Assembly: GCF_001922585.1 (NCBI RefSeq)
Contig: NZ_MRBS01000004.1
Location: 124,001-188,000, forward strand
Origin: Pantoea sp. 1.19
Lineage (GTDB): Bacteria > Pseudomonadota > Gammaproteobacteria > Enterobacterales > Enterobacteriaceae
DNA: 64,000 nucleotides
Direction: 5' to 3'
The notes below the pieces were generated by a model. That model saw only the letters and a program-made list of their open reading frames with translations. It had not been told where the DNA came from and searched no databases. Numbering within the stretch: the stretch's first letter is position 1; each line of letters opens with the position of its first letter. Both the position numbers and the translations under genes were made by a program. Positions 31,772 to 44,208 of the stretch are shown here, one piece after another.

Positions 31772-32184
31772 GCCGCAGCACAGGCTGAAGAGGATTATTT
31801 ACAGGGCGGAAATCGCGCTGAAAAAGAAAATGAGAATGCGGAAGTGTTAAACAGCAGAAATTAAGATGATGAATAACGTCGCAAAAATGTTACCCCCGAC
31901 TTTTTTGCTCAAAAATATAGCAAAAATAGCCCCTACTTTTTTGCCGCGAACTTTGCGACACGGGCGGCATTTTAAGGGTTTTCTTAGCGGAATGCCAGCG
32001 CTGGCGCGGTGCGGCCGGTGCCGGGCGAAACCGGCGGGTGGCGCCGAAGAAGAAAAAGTGAACGCCGGTGAATTGACGTTATTTTACACGTCGCAAGACA
32101 AGGCGGGCCGCACAGGATAAAGGCAATAAGAAAGAATTAAAAAAGCGTGTATTAATGTAAATGGCAGCCGCGGCTGCCTATCTA
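31772..32184. other. Gene-free region between cra and the mra promoter
   Basis: I see no credible gene here. Short frames lack family signals and good start sites. The notable content is an AT-rich direct repeat at 31881-31944, described separately, followed by GC-rich sequence. The stretch next to cra lacks a clear hairpin with a T-run. Confidence 0.6.
31881..31944. repeat. Two-copy direct repeat upstream of the mra promoter
   Basis: Two copies of the pattern GCAAAAAT-(1-4 bases)-CCCC-(1-2)-ACTTTTTTGC occur at 31881-31908 and 31920-31944, with starts 39 bases apart. Each copy is also an imperfect inverted repeat (GCAAAAA / TTTTTTGC). They lie about 110 to 180 bases upstream of the predicted Pmra -35. 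They may be protein-binding sites; no known regulator motif was recognised. Confidence 0.6.
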
Positions 32185-33195
32185 TCAGTTAGCTTTGCGA
32201 TTTAACTTGCCGCGCTTAAACAAATTACGCCGAATACGGGTTAATCCGGGTTTCGGCCGGCGCGGCTCATCGAGGCTGGCCAGCACCAGTTCCAACACCC
32301 TTTCCGCCACGTCGCGATGGCGCTGCGCCACCGCCAGCACCGGGCACTCCAAAAAATCCAGCAGTTCATGATCGCCAAAGGTGGCGATGGCGAGATCTTT
32401 TGGCAGGTGCCCTTCCCGCTTCAGCGTCACATCCATTACCCCCTGCAGCAGGCCGAAAGAGGTGGTGAACAGCGCCTCGGGCATCGGATTATCCTGCAGG
32501 TAGCGTTCGAATACCGCCGCCGCCGCGCTGCGCTCATAGCTGTTCGTGTAGATAAAATGGCAGGGGCGGGGATCGTTAGCCCACGCCTGCCGAAAACCGC
32601 TCTCCCGCAAATAGCTGACCGACAGCTCCGGCAGCGCCCCCAGAAACAGAACGTCTTTGACCGGCAGCTGCCGCAGTTCGGCGGCCAGCGCCTCCGCATC
32701 ATCCTGGTCTGCACCGACGACGCTGGTAAAGTGTTCGCGATCCAGCGCGCGATCCAGCGCGATGATCGGCAGCGAACCGTTGGCCCAGCGCTGATAGAAG
32801 GGGTGCTCCGGCGGCAGCGACGTCGACACGATGATCGCATCGACCTGGCGCTGCAGCAGATGCTCAATGCAGCGCATTTCATTATCGGGCTGATCTTCCG
32901 AACAGGCGATCAGCAGCTGATAGCCACGCTGGCGCGCCTGGCGTTCGAGATAATTCGCAATACGGGTATAGCTGGTGTTTTCCAGATCGGGGATCACTAG
33001 CCCAATCGATCGGGTCCGTCCGGCGCGCAATCCGGCCGCCACCGCATTAGGATGGTAATTATGCTCTCTGACCACCGCCATCACTTTCTCAACGGTCTTG
33101 TCGCTGACACGATACTGCTTTGCCTTGCCGTTTATGACATAGCTGGCCGTGGTGCGCGATACGCCTGCCAGTCGCGCTATTTCATCCAGTTTCAC
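32185..33195 (-). CDS. cra: Catabolite repressor/activator Cra (FruR)
   Basis: LacI-family regulator of 336 aa that senses fructose-1-phosphate and controls glycolytic and gluconeogenic genes. The N-terminal helix-turn-helix [23 protein letters not shown] matches E. coli Cra. The periplasmic-binding-like effector domain begins near [14 protein letters not shown]. Its place upstream of mraZ is the same as in E. coli. Confidence 0.98.
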   Translation of the reverse strand: MKLDEIARLAGVSRTTASYVINGKAKQYRVSDKTVEKVMAVVREHNYHPNAVAAGLRAGRTRSIGLVIPDLENTSYTRIANYLERQARQRGYQLLIACSEDQPDNEMRCIEHLLQRQVDAIIVSTSLPPEHPFYQRWANGSLPIIALDRALDREHFTSVVGADQDDAEALAAELRQLPVKDVLFLGALPELSVSYLRESGFRQAWANDPRPCHFIYTNSYERSAAAAVFERYLQDNPMPEALFTTSFGLLQGVMDVTLKREGHLPKDLAIATFGDHELLDFLECPVLAVAQRHRDVAERVLELVLASLDEPRRPKPGLTRIRRNLFKRGKLNRKAN

Positions 33196-33313
33196 GTTTA
33201 CTCCAGGGAATCATGACGTTGGGCCGGACGTGACCGGCACCTGACTCACATCTAACAGCAGAATACCGCGTTGAGCAACCGCTTTTATTGGTCTGCTACC
33301 GCCAAACGGCGGA

Positions 33314-33341
33314 CAGAAAAAACCCGGCGGAACGCCGGGTT
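33314..33341 (-). terminator. Rho-independent terminator of ilvIH
   Basis: On the - strand, the stem AACCCGGCG / CGCCGGGTT with a 3-base loop is followed by a run of six T. It lies about 30 bases after the ilvH stop and before cra. Confidence 0.9.
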
Positions 33342-33372
33342 AGCTAAGATGACCGCGATTAACAGGGCCGCT

Positions 33373-33864
33373 CTAGCGCATCACCCGCTCCCCGCGGGAA
33401 ACGCCGACGACGCCGGAGCGCGCCACCTCAACAATTTCCGCTACCTCGCGCACGGTGGCCAGAAACGCGTCGAGCTTGTCACTGGTGCCCGCCAGCTGAA
33501 CCGTGTAAAGCGTCGGCGTGACGTCGACAATCTGACCGCGAAAAATCTCCGCACTGCGCTTCACCTCTTCGCGACCGTAACCGCTGGCCTGAATCTTCAC
33601 CAGCATGATCTCCCGCTCGACGTGCGCCCCCTGCCCCAGCTCGCTGACGCGCAGCACATCCACCAGCTTGTGCAGCTGCTTCTCGATTTGCTCCAACACC
33701 TTTTCATCGCCGACGGTCTGAATAGTCATCCGCGACAGCGTGGGATCGTCCGTCGGGGCGACGGTTAAACTTTCAATGTTATAGCCGCGCTGGGAGAACA
33801 GCCCAACCACGCGGGATAATGCGCCAGACTCGTTCTCCAGCAGAACCGATAAAATACGCCGCAT
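33373..33864 (-). CDS. ilvH: Acetolactate synthase III small subunit IlvH
   Basis: Regulatory subunit of 163 aa carrying valine feedback sensitivity. The N-terminal ACT domain is [33 protein letters not shown], followed by the C-terminal ALS_ss domain. It is nearly identical in pattern and length to E. coli IlvH. It lies 2 bases after ilvI, so the two are cotranscribed. Confidence 0.99.
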   Translation of the reverse strand: MRRILSVLLENESGALSRVVGLFSQRGYNIESLTVAPTDDPTLSRMTIQTVGDEKVLEQIEKQLHKLVDVLRVSELGQGAHVEREIMLVKIQASGYGREEVKRSAEIFRGQIVDVTPTLYTVQLAGTSDKLDAFLATVREVAEIVEVARSGVVGVSRGERVMR

Positions 33865-33866
33865 GA

Positions 33867-35591
33867 TCAGGTCCTCTCCGTTTTACTCAACCACATTTCG
33901 TCCATTGCGCCACCGCGAATCTGCATCGGGTAGACGTGTTCACTGCCGTCGACATTGACATCGACAAACACCAGCCGCCCTTTATTCAGCTCTTCCAGCG
34001 CGTAAATCAGTTTTGACTCCAGCTCTTCCGGATGACTAATGGAGACGCCTACGTGACCAAACGCTTCGGCCAGGCGCACAAAGTCCGGCAGGGACTCCAT
34101 GTAGGACTGCGAATGGCGACCGGAATAGATCATATCCTGCCACTGCTTCACCATCCCGAGATAGCGGTTGTTCAGGCTCAATACCAGCACCGGTAAACCA
34201 TACTGCAGCGCGGTAGAGAGCTCCTGAATGTTCATCTGGATACTGCCGTCACCGGTTACGCACACCACGGTCGCCTCCGGCAGGGCCAGTTTTACCCCCA
34301 GCGCAGCAGGCAGGCCAAAGCCCATCGTGCCCAGTCCGCCGGAGTTAATCCAGCGACGCGGCTTATCAAAGGGGTAATACAGAGCGGCAAACATCTGATG
34401 CTGGCCGACGTCTGAAGCGACGTACGCTTCGCCGCGGGTCAGCTTATAAATCGCTTCAATCGCCGCCTGGGGTTTAATCAGGTGGCTGTCGCGATCGAAT
34501 TCGAGGCACTGGCGGGCGCGCCAGCCGTCTATCTGCTGCCACCAGTCACGGAGGCTATCAAAATTCTGCTTCGCCTCCTGCTGCGGCAGCAGCTCCAGCA
34601 TCTGCGCCAGCACGCCTTTCGCGTCGCCGACGATGGGAATATCGGCAGAAACGGTTTTCGAAATGGAGGTAGGATCGACATCGATATGCATCACCGTCGC
34701 CTGCGGGCAATATTTGCTCAGGTTGTTCGTGGTGCGATCGTCAAAGCGTACGCCAATACCGAAGATCAGGTCGGCATTGTGCATGGTTTTATTGGCTTCA
34801 TAGGTACCGTGCATCCCCAGCATGCCAACGCTTTGGCGGTGCGTGCCCGGGAAGGCCCCCAGCCCCATCAGCGTACAGGTCACCGGAATATTCAGCGCTT
34901 CCGCCAGCTGCAGCAGTTCGGCTTCACAGCCGCTGTTAATCGCCCCGCCGCCGACGTAGAGCACCGGGCGATGCGCGGCCAGCAGCGCCTGCAGGCCGCG
35001 TTTAATCTGCCCTTTATGTCCCTGTACGGTAGGGTTGTAGGAGCGCATGCTGACCGACTCCGGCCAGAGGTAGGGAAAGGTATGCGCCGGGTTCACCACG
35101 TCTTTCGGCAAATCCACCACCACCGGTCCGGGACGGCCGCTGGCTGCCAGCCAGAAAGCCTTTTTCAGGACGACGGGAATATCCTCCGCCTGCTTCACCA
35201 GAAAGCTGTGCTTCACCACCGGACGCGAGATGCCCACCATGTCGCACTCCTGGAAAGCATCGGAGCCAATCAGCGACGACGCCACCTGTCCGGAGAGCAC
35301 CACCATCGGTATAGAATCCATGTAAGCAGTAGCAATGCCGGTAATCGCATTGGTCGCCCCCGGGCCGGAGGTGACCAGCACTACGCCGACGTCGCCGGTG
35401 GCGCGGGCGTAACCATCGGCCATATGCACAGCGCCCTGTTCGTGGCGTACCAGAATATGATCAATCCCGCCGACGGTTTGCAGGGCGTCATAAATATCGA
35501 GTACCGCCCCGCCCGGATAACCGAACACATGCTTAACGCCCTGGTCTATCAGCGACCGGACGACCATTTCGGCTCCTGACAACATCTCCAT
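33867..35591 (-). CDS. ilvI: Acetolactate synthase III large subunit IlvI
   Basis: Thiamine-diphosphate enzyme of 574 aa that condenses pyruvate, or pyruvate with 2-ketobutyrate, at the start of branched-chain amino acid synthesis. The activating Glu is in [19 protein letters not shown]. The TPP/Mg motif runs from [12 protein letters not shown] to NNRYLGMV. The start [11 protein letters not shown] matches E. coli and follows a GGAGG ribosome-binding site. The leader upstream is structured. Confidence 0.99.
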   Translation of the reverse strand: MEMLSGAEMVVRSLIDQGVKHVFGYPGGAVLDIYDALQTVGGIDHILVRHEQGAVHMADGYARATGDVGVVLVTSGPGATNAITGIATAYMDSIPMVVLSGQVASSLIGSDAFQECDMVGISRPVVKHSFLVKQAEDIPVVLKKAFWLAASGRPGPVVVDLPKDVVNPAHTFPYLWPESVSMRSYNPTVQGHKGQIKRGLQALLAAHRPVLYVGGGAINSGCEAELLQLAEALNIPVTCTLMGLGAFPGTHRQSVGMLGMHGTYEANKTMHNADLIFGIGVRFDDRTTNNLSKYCPQATVMHIDVDPTSISKTVSADIPIVGDAKGVLAQMLELLPQQEAKQNFDSLRDWWQQIDGWRARQCLEFDRDSHLIKPQAAIEAIYKLTRGEAYVASDVGQHQMFAALYYPFDKPRRWINSGGLGTMGFGLPAALGVKLALPEATVVCVTGDGSIQMNIQELSTALQYGLPVLVLSLNNRYLGMVKQWQDMIYSGRHSQSYMESLPDFVRLAEAFGHVGVSISHPEELESKLIYALEELNKGRLVFVDVNVDGSEHVYPMQIRGGAMDEMWLSKTERT

Positions 35592-35606
35592 TTTTTGCCT
35601 CCAGGC

Positions 35607-35816
35607 TTAGTGTGCCAAGCTCGCTGACTGCGCGCGACGCCCGGCCGCAATGAATGGCCAGCCAGCCTCGTCGTATTGGCACCGGATGTTAACGCGAAGA
35701 TGCCGGAAATCATTTCCAGCATCCAGGTACAGGAACGGCGCGGTTCCTGAAAAATCGGTTTGATTCGCTAATGCCAAATACCTTAACCGCAGAGTTGGCA
35801 CCATGGCAAACGGCAA
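35607..35816 (-). CDS. Short frame upstream of ilvI, possible leader ORF (doubtful)
   Basis: A 69-codon frame from a TTG (or 65 codons from an internal ATG) ends 15 bases before ilvI. Its translation contains a stretch of ordinary-looking composition (YLYLDAGNDFRHLRVNIR-like). No family is recognised and no strong ribosome-binding site precedes it. It spans the two leader hairpins. It may be a leader peptide gene or chance. Confidence 0.2.
   Translation of the reverse strand: MPFAMVPTLRLRYLALANQTDFSGTAPFLYLDAGNDFRHLRVNIRCQYDEAGWPFIAAGRRAQSASLAH
35699..35749 (-). promoter_or_regulatory. Two stem-loops in the ilvI 5' leader
   Basis: On the - strand a 7-bp perfect stem CAGGAAC / GTTCCTG with a 6-base loop (35749-35730) is followed closely by a 10-bp stem GATGCTGGAA / TTCCGGCATC with one G-T pair (35723-35699). 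They lie about 110 to 160 bases upstream of the ilvI ATG. Neither is followed by a T-run, so simple terminators are unlikely. Confidence 0.5.
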
Positions 35817-36052
35817 ACGTGGCGGTCATAACAAAAAACAATGGGCGCGTCTCTGAGGGACACTGCCGACGTCGAGCATTCCACTGATCGACAGGCTAAA
35901 TAAAAGTACATTATCCTGCGTGGAGAATAATTCGTGGCGCAATACTGGAAATAATCGAAACAGAGTATCGGGATACGTCAGACGATGCGCCGGATACAGA
36001 AGGCTCTGCCAGCACCGCCGCCGCCATCGGGTGCGGTCGGCAGCCTCAACGG

Positions 36053-36081
36053 TTGACATGCCCGCACAGATCAAGTACCAA
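36053..36081 (+). promoter_or_regulatory. Predicted leu operon promoter
   Basis: A consensus -35 TTGACA (36053-36058) is followed after 17 bases by a weak -10 TACCAA. The E. coli leu promoter has the same layout, a perfect -35 and a poor -10. It lies about 40 bases before the leader peptide ATG. Confidence 0.7.
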
Positions 36082-36119
36082 TAAAGCACAGCTAATTTTA
36101 TACGGGTTCGACACGCACT

Positions 36120-36200
36120 ATGATTATTTCACGCCTGCTGGCTCTACTACTCGTCGCAATCCAATTGCGCGGTAGAGTCGTGGGCCAAAATAAGCAGTGA
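36120..36200 (+). CDS. leuL: leu operon leader peptide LeuL
   Basis: A 26-codon frame beginning MIISRLLALLLVAIQLRG. It has five closely spaced leucine codons (CTG CTG, then CTA CTA CTC), including the rare CTA, with one more (TTG) after them. The LRGR segment is shared with E. coli LeuL. Ribosome stalling at these codons when leucyl-tRNA is scarce would prevent formation of the terminator at 36223-36249. Confidence 0.93.
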   Translation: MIISRLLALLLVAIQLRGRVVGQNKQ

Positions 36201-36222
36201 ATCGAGCCTGACGATGATTTAA

Positions 36223-36249
36223 AACCCGCGCCAATGCGCGGGTTTTTTT
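36223..36249 (+). terminator. leu operon attenuator
   Basis: The stem AACCCGCG / CGCGGGTT with a 6-base loop is followed by seven T. It lies 22 bases after the leuL stop and 41 bases before leuA. Together with LeuL this is the classical leucine attenuator arrangement. Confidence 0.93.
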
Positions 36250-36290
36250 ATGCTCGTGACACTGGCGACATAAACAGGAAGGGATGAACG

Positions 36291-38947
<2,657 letters not shown>

Positions 38948-38948
38948 G

Positions 38949-40349
38949 ATGGGCAAAACGCTGTATCAAAAACTCTACGATGCCCACGTGGTGGTTGAAT
39001 CCGCGGGGGAGACTCCGCTGATTTATATTGACCGCCATCTGGTGCACGAAGTGACATCACCACAGGCTTTTGACGGCCTGCGCGCACACGGCCGCCCGCT
39101 GCGCCAGCCGTCAAAAACCTTCGCCACCATGGATCACAACGTCTCCACCCAGACGAAAGACATCAACGCCTCCGGCGAAATGGCCCGCGTGCAGATGCAG
39201 GCGCTGATCCAGAACTGCGCCGAGTTTGGCGTCGAGCTGTTTGATCTTAACCACCCGTGGCAGGGCATCGTCCACGTGATGGGGCCGGAGCAGGGATTGA
39301 CGCTGCCCGGCATGACGCTGGTATGTGGCGATTCCCATACTTCCACCCACGGCGCGCTGGGTGCGCTGGCGTTCGGCATCGGCACCTCTGAAGTGGAGCA
39401 CGTGATGGCGACCCAGACTCTGAAGCAGGCGCGCGCCAGAAGCATGAAAATTGAGGTCGTCGGTGAGACCGCACCGGGCATCACCGCTAAGGATATCGTG
39501 CTGGCGATCATCGGCAAGGTCGGCACTGCCGGCGGTACCGGACACGTGGTGGAGTTCTGCGGTCCGGCAATCCGTGCGCTGAGCATGGAGGGGCGGATGA
39601 CGGTGTGCAACATGGCCATCGAGCTGGGTGCCAAGGCCGGGCTGATTGCCCCGGATGACACGACCTTCCGCTGGCTGCAGGGCCGTACCTACGTGCCGAC
39701 CGGCGCGGAGTGGGATGCGGCGGTCAACGACTGGCGCACGCTGAGCTCGGATGACGATGCCCACTTTGATACCGTGGTCACGCTGGACGCCGCCGCCATT
39801 GCGCCACAGATAACCTGGGGCACCAATCCCGGCCAGGTGATGGCGATCACCGATCGTATTCCCTCTCCGGCCGCGTTCAGCGATCCGGTTGAGCGGGCGT
39901 CGGTAGAGAAAGCGCTGGCGTATATGGATCTGCAGCCCGGCCGCTCGCTGCAGGAGGTGACGATCGATAAAGTCTTTATCGGCTCCTGCACCAACTCGCG
40001 GATTGAAGATCTGCGCGCGGCAGCCCACATAGCCAAAGGGCGCCGCGTCGCCCCCGGCGTTCAGGCGATGGTGGTTCCCGGCTCCGGGCCGGTCAAAGCC
40101 CAGGCGGAAGCGGAGGGACTGGATAAAATTTTTCTCGATGCCGGCTTCGAATGGCGCCTCCCCGGCTGCTCAATGTGCCTCGCGATGAATAACGATCGTC
40201 TGCAGCCCGGCGAGCGCTGCGCCTCTACCAGCAACCGTAACTTTGAAGGGCGGCAGGGACGCGGTGGACGCACCCATCTGGTCAGCCCGGCCATGGCTGC
40301 CGCCGCCGCCGTCAGTGGACATTTCGCAGACGTACGCGATTTTTCATAG
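38949..40349 (+). CDS. leuC: 3-isopropylmalate dehydratase large subunit LeuC
   Basis: Aconitase-family subunit of 466 aa holding the [4Fe-4S] cluster. The start [13 protein letters not shown] gives the E. coli length; an upstream in-frame start lies inside leuB. Cluster cysteines are in [13 protein letters not shown] and [10 protein letters not shown]. The block [26 protein letters not shown] is diagnostic. It acts with LeuD. Confidence 0.99.
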   Translation: MGKTLYQKLYDAHVVVESAGETPLIYIDRHLVHEVTSPQAFDGLRAHGRPLRQPSKTFATMDHNVSTQTKDINASGEMARVQMQALIQNCAEFGVELFDLNHPWQGIVHVMGPEQGLTLPGMTLVCGDSHTSTHGALGALAFGIGTSEVEHVMATQTLKQARARSMKIEVVGETAPGITAKDIVLAIIGKVGTAGGTGHVVEFCGPAIRALSMEGRMTVCNMAIELGAKAGLIAPDDTTFRWLQGRTYVPTGAEWDAAVNDWRTLSSDDDAHFDTVVTLDAAAIAPQITWGTNPGQVMAITDRIPSPAAFSDPVERASVEKALAYMDLQPGRSLQEVTIDKVFIGSCTNSRIEDLRAAAHIAKGRRVAPGVQAMVVPGSGPVKAQAEAEGLDKIFLDAGFEWRLPGCSMCLAMNNDRLQPGERCASTSNRNFEGRQGRGGRTHLVSPAMAAAAAVSGHFADVRDFS

Positions 40350-40359
40350 GAGAACGTTT

Positions 40360-40965
40360 GTGGCGAAGACCTTTACGCAACACCGCGGCATTGTCGTCCC
40401 GCTCGACGCTGCCAACATTGATACCGACGCCATTTTGCCGAAGCAGTTTCTGCAAAAAGTGACTCGCACCGGCTTCGGGGCGCACCTGTTTCACGACTGG
40501 CGCTATCTCGATGACGCCGGAACGCAGGAAAATCCGGAGTTTATTCTCAATCAGCCGCCGTATCGCGAGGCCTCCATTTTGCTGGCACGAGAGAACTTTG
40601 CCAGCGGCTCTTCGCGCGAACATGCGCCCTGGGCACTGACCGATTTTGGCATTCGGGTAGTGATCGCACCGAGCTTTGCCGATATTTTTTACGGCAATGC
40701 GTTTAATAATCAGCTGCTGCCGGTTACCCTGCCCGCCCCGCAGGTGGAGACGCTGTTTCAGATTGCCCTCGCCGAACCCGGCGTCGCCTTTACCGTCGAT
40801 CTGGAACAGCAAACGGTCAGCGCCGGGCCGCACTGCTTCACCTTCACGCTGGATCCGTTCCGTCGCCACTGCCTGCTGAACGGACTCGACGGCATTGGCC
40901 TGACGCTGGAGCACGAAGCGGCCATTGCCCGCTACGAGCAGCAACAGCCCGTTTTTTTACGTTAA
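40360..40965 (+). CDS. leuD: 3-isopropylmalate dehydratase small subunit LeuD
   Basis: Swivel-domain partner of LeuC, 201 aa as in E. coli. The start is a GTG after TAGGAGAACG. The longer upstream frame overlaps leuC by 100 bases and is rejected. Signatures are [20 protein letters not shown] and [16 protein letters not shown]. It ends the operon and is followed by a terminator. Confidence 0.98.
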   Translation: MAKTFTQHRGIVVPLDAANIDTDAILPKQFLQKVTRTGFGAHLFHDWRYLDDAGTQENPEFILNQPPYREASILLARENFASGSSREHAPWALTDFGIRVVIAPSFADIFYGNAFNNQLLPVTLPAPQVETLFQIALAEPGVAFTVDLEQQTVSAGPHCFTFTLDPFRRHCLLNGLDGIGLTLEHEAAIARYEQQQPVFLR

Positions 40966-40971
40966 TTCTCG

Positions 40972-40993
40972 CGGCCCTCACGGGCCGTTTTTT
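40972..40993 (+). terminator. Rho-independent terminator of leuLABCD
   Basis: A stem CGGCCC / GGGCCG with a 4-base loop is followed directly by six T, 6 bases after the leuD stop. Confidence 0.92.
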
Positions 40994-41394
40994 ACCCCGC
41001 AGTCCCACCGACATCACACTTTTCCCACGCTCCGCACATTATGCCAGGCGAACGCAGCCACGTTTTATAAGCTAAATGGCACCACCACCGCGCGGGCGTC
41101 AACCAATGCCGAACAAAATTACTGATTTATCCGCAATAAAGAAAAAGTGCTGTTAGTATCTGGCGGCCATGTGCGCTATTTTTCAGTGCTGTCCGATAGT
41201 CCCGCGTGAAGGTTACGACAGAGACTGTGCGGCGGTAAATTTGACGCGTTTTCGGCTCGCGGATGCGTGGAAAGCGCCCATACCTGATGTCGCGCGGCGT
41301 AGCGTGACATCCGCGCGACCTGCGATACGGCAGGCTGTGGCAGGGATTCTACGCGACATAACAACAACATCTCTTTATCACCATGGAGGCGATA
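40994..41394 (+). promoter_or_regulatory. galP upstream region with a leader hairpin
   Basis: About 400 bases without a credible gene. A perfect 9-bp inverted repeat, GTCGCGCGG / CCGCGCGAC (41289-41297 and 41311-41319), interlocks with a second repeat, GATGTC / GACATC (41286-41291 and 41306-41311), so two mutually exclusive folds are possible. An exact GTGTAA-type GalR operator was not found. The ribosome-binding site GGAGG (around 41386) fits the ATG at 41395. Confidence 0.5.
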
Positions 41395-42789
41395 ATGCCT
41401 GAAAAAAAATCTGGAACAGGCCCGTCTAACAGGGTTATGACCCTGTTTGTGTGTTTTCTGGCCGCGTTGGCCGGGTTGCTCTTTGGCCTGGATATCGGTG
41501 TCATCGCCGGTGCGCTGCCGTTTATTGCGAAAGACTTCGACGTCACTGCGCATCAGCAGGAGTGGATCGTCAGTTCGATGATGTTCGGCGCCGCGATCGG
41601 CGCCATCGGCAGCGGCTGGATGTCCTCCAGCCTCGGTCGGAAAAAAAGCCTGATGTCGGGGGCAATCCTGTTTGTCATTGGGTCGCTGCTCTCTGCGTCT
41701 GCCGCCAATCCGGAAATGCTGATTGTCGCCCGCGTGGTCCTCGGCCTGGCCGTGGGTATCGCCTCCTTCACCGCACCGCTCTATTTATCTGAGATTGCAT
41801 CGGAAAAAATTCGCGGCAGCATGATTTCACTGTATCAGCTGATGATCACCATCGGGATTCTCGGCGCCTATTTGTCAGATACCTATTTCAGCTTTACCGG
41901 CGCGTGGCGCTGGATGCTGGGCGTGATCACCATCCCGGCAATGCTGCTGCTGATCGGCGTGTGCTTCCTGCCTAACAGCCCGCGCTGGCTGGCGGCAAAA
42001 GGCAACTTCCGCGATGCGCAGCGGGTACTGGATCGCCTGCGCGACACCTCTCAACAAGCGAAAGAGGAGCTGGATGAGATCCGCGAAAGCCTGAAGGTCA
42101 AACAGAGCGGCTGGAGCCTGTTTAAAGACAACGGTAATTTCCGCCGCGCGGTGTTCCTCGGCGTGCTGCTGCAGGTCATGCAGCAGTTCACCGGCATGAA
42201 CGTGATCATGTACTACGCGCCGAAAATCTTCGAAATTGCCGGCTTTGCCAACACGACCCAGCAGATGTGGGGGACGGTAATTGTCGGTCTGATTAACGTG
42301 CTGGCGACCTTTATCGCCATCGGCCTGGTGGATCGCTGGGGACGCAAACCGACGCTGATCCTCGGCTTCCTGGTCATGGCCGCCGGCATGGGCGTACTGG
42401 GCACCCTGCTGCACATCGGCATCGATTCGCAGCAGATGCAATACTTTGCCATCGGGATGCTGCTGATGTTCATTGTGGGATTTGCCATGAGCGCCGGCCC
42501 GCTGATTTGGGTGCTGTGTTCCGAAATCCAGCCGCTGAAAGGCCGCGACTTTGGTATCACTGTCTCCACCACCACCAACTGGCTGGCTAACATGATTGTC
42601 GGGGCTACCTTCCTGACCATGCTGAACACGCTCGGCAACGCGAATACCTTCTGGGTCTACGGCGCGCTGAACCTGTTCTTCATCGTGCTGACGCTGATGC
42701 TGATCCCGGAAACCAAAAACATCTCGCTCGAGCACATTGAGCGTAACCTGATGTCCGGTAAAAAACTGCGCGATATCGGCTCACGCTAA
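41395..42789 (+). CDS. galP: Galactose:proton symporter GalP
   Basis: Sugar-porter MFS protein of 464 aa, twelve hydrophobic segments. It has [24 protein letters not shown] at the N-terminus, the GRKKS loop, the substrate-binding block [22 protein letters not shown] and [10 protein letters not shown]. The C-terminus [24 protein letters not shown] matches E. coli GalP closely. I start at MPEKK, which has a GGAGG site. sprT follows, as in E. coli, but leuD lies upstream in place of metK. Confidence 0.97.
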   Translation: MPEKKSGTGPSNRVMTLFVCFLAALAGLLFGLDIGVIAGALPFIAKDFDVTAHQQEWIVSSMMFGAAIGAIGSGWMSSSLGRKKSLMSGAILFVIGSLLSASAANPEMLIVARVVLGLAVGIASFTAPLYLSEIASEKIRGSMISLYQLMITIGILGAYLSDTYFSFTGAWRWMLGVITIPAMLLLIGVCFLPNSPRWLAAKGNFRDAQRVLDRLRDTSQQAKEELDEIRESLKVKQSGWSLFKDNGNFRRAVFLGVLLQVMQQFTGMNVIMYYAPKIFEIAGFANTTQQMWGTVIVGLINVLATFIAIGLVDRWGRKPTLILGFLVMAAGMGVLGTLLHIGIDSQQMQYFAIGMLLMFIVGFAMSAGPLIWVLCSEIQPLKGRDFGITVSTTTNWLANMIVGATFLTMLNTLGNANTFWVYGALNLFFIVLTLMLIPETKNISLEHIERNLMSGKKLRDIGSR

Positions 42790-42796
42790 CGCCATC

Positions 42797-42825
42797 GGGG
42801 CAGGCGCAGCCTGCCCCTTGCCTTC
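42797..42825 (+). terminator. Likely terminator after galP
   Basis: A perfect 9-bp stem GGGGCAGGC / GCCTGCCCC with a 3-base loop begins 7 bases after the galP stop. The following tract is pyrimidine-rich but has few consecutive T, so efficiency is uncertain. Confidence 0.65.
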
Positions 42826-42854
42826 CCCCCTTCCCCCATCGTATGCTGCCAAAC

Positions 42855-43376
42855 ATGAAAACCCCACGAGTGCCGATTGCGCTACAGCAGGCCGCCCTGG
42901 CCCGCCTGCGCGCCCAGCTCCGGCTGGCCAGCGATACGCTGGCACGCCCGTTCCCCGAGCCGACGCTCAGCTTTCAGCAGCGCGGCACCGCGGCCGGTAC
43001 GGCCTGGCTGGAAAAATGGGAAATCCGCCTTAACCCAACGCTGTTCCTTGAAAACCGCGAGGCGTTTATCGCCGAAGTGATTCCGCACGAGCTGGCACAC
43101 CTGCTGGTCTGGACGCTGTACGGCCGCGTCCCGCCGCACGGCAAAGCGTGGCGCTGGATGATGGAAGAGGTGCTGGGGGTGCCGGCAAACCGCACTCACC
43201 GGTTCACGACCGACAGCGTGCGCGGTAGCCACTTTCCCTGGTTTTGCGCCTGCCAGCAGCATCAGCTAACGGTGCGGCGCCACAATAAAGCCCTGCGCGG
43301 GGACAGCCAGTATCGCTGCGTACACTGCGGCGAGCGGCTGCGGCCGGGAACATTTCCGGCGGCACTCCTGCCGTAG
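42855..43376 (+). CDS. sprT: SprT-family zinc protein
   Basis: SprT-like protein of 173 aa; the exact role is poorly known. The zinc-metallopeptidase motif HELAHLLVW is visible. A zinc-ribbon end follows with [19 protein letters not shown] and [11 protein letters not shown] use the internal ATG ([12 protein letters not shown]), which aligns with E. coli. The C-terminal tail is slightly longer than in E. coli. It lies between galP and endA, as in E. coli. Confidence 0.95.
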   Translation: MKTPRVPIALQQAALARLRAQLRLASDTLARPFPEPTLSFQQRGTAAGTAWLEKWEIRLNPTLFLENREAFIAEVIPHELAHLLVWTLYGRVPPHGKAWRWMMEEVLGVPANRTHRFTTDSVRGSHFPWFCACQQHQLTVRRHNKALRGDSQYRCVHCGERLRPGTFPAALLP

Positions 43377-43436
43377 GCGACCAGCCGCAATTCTGCTACT
43401 CTCCCGCCTTTTGCTACCGGGATGGAGTGAGTCACT

Positions 43437-44138
43437 GTGTTATACCGGGTTTTACTGCTGTGGGTGCTGTTCACCCTGCATCACGCGCACGCCGCTCAGT
43501 CGGTGTATCATCAGAATAATTTCAGCCAGGCGAAAGCCTGGGCGGTTACCCTCCACGCCGATGCACCCGGCACTGTCTACTGCGGCTGCCCGATCCGCTG
43601 GCAGGGCAAAAAGGGGATACCCGATCTCGCCGCCTGCGGCTATCAGCCGCGTAAAAACGCCGCCCGCGCGCAGCGCATTGAGTGGGAGCACGTGGTGCCC
43701 GCCTGGGCATTTGGCCACCAGCGCCAGTGCTGGCAGCACGGCGGCCGTAAGGCCTGCGCGAAAGATGCCGGCTACCGCCGCATTGAGTCAGATCTGCACA
43801 ATCTTCAGCCGGCGATTGGCGAGGTGAACGGCGATCGCGGCAACTTTGCCTGGAGCCAGTGGAACGGCGGCGAAGGGCAATATGGCCAGTGTGCGATGAA
43901 GGTTGACTTTAAAGCCCAGCGCGCCGAGCCGCCGCCGCGCGCGCGCGGCGTCATTGCGCGCACCGCATTCTACATGCGCGATCAGTACAAACTGCGCCTG
44001 TCGCGCCAGCAAACGCAGCTATTTACCGCCTGGAACGCGCGCTATCCCGTTACGCAATGGGAGTGTGAACGAGACCGGCGTATCGCCGCCGCGCAGGGGA
44101 ATCACAATCCCTGGGTGCAACAAGCTTGCCAGCCATAA
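43437..44138 (+). CDS. endA: Periplasmic DNA-specific endonuclease I
   Basis: Secreted nuclease of 233 aa from a GTG start. The signal peptide (about 1-19, ending HHAHA) is followed by the mature enzyme. The catalytic region [13 protein letters not shown] and [21 protein letters not shown] is the EndA/NucM His-metal core. Several cysteines (CGC, C..C near 65-110) probably form disulfides. Confidence 0.97.
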   Translation: MLYRVLLLWVLFTLHHAHAAQSVYHQNNFSQAKAWAVTLHADAPGTVYCGCPIRWQGKKGIPDLAACGYQPRKNAARAQRIEWEHVVPAWAFGHQRQCWQHGGRKACAKDAGYRRIESDLHNLQPAIGEVNGDRGNFAWSQWNGGEGQYGQCAMKVDFKAQRAEPPPRARGVIARTAFYMRDQYKLRLSRQQTQLFTAWNARYPVTQWECERDRRIAAAQGNHNPWVQQACQP

Positions 44139-44171
44139 AAGCCCTCCCCTACACTAGAGGGATACTTATTC

Positions 44172-44188
44172 GTCACGCCCGGCGTGAC
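44172..44188. repeat. Inverted repeat upstream of rsmE
   Basis: A perfect repeat GTCACGC / GCGTGAC with a 3-base centre lies 20 bases before the rsmE start, inside the short endA-rsmE gap. It could fold in the mRNA leader or bind a protein; there is no T-run after it. Confidence 0.5.
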
Positions 44189-44208
44189 ACCGGCTTATCA
44201 GGATATTC

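Larger units (their letters stand above)
35592..36052. other. Divergent ilvI / leu control region, leuO absent
   Basis: In E. coli the ilvI-leuL interval contains leuO. Here I find no LysR-type gene. Two frames on the - strand (69 and 87 codons) lack recognisable families. The part nearest ilvI holds two hairpins and a short frame, given separately. The middle is moderately AT-rich. In E. coli ilvIH is activated by Lrp; I cannot assign Lrp sites by eye. Confidence 0.6.

Noticed and set aside
35826-36089. 87-codon - strand frame between ilvI and leuL as a leuO remnant
   Set aside because: It has no helix-turn-helix or LysR-family residues, overlaps the leu promoter and lacks a ribosome-binding site.
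41169-41402. 77-codon frame upstream of galP
   Set aside because: No recognisable family, and it runs into the galP start.
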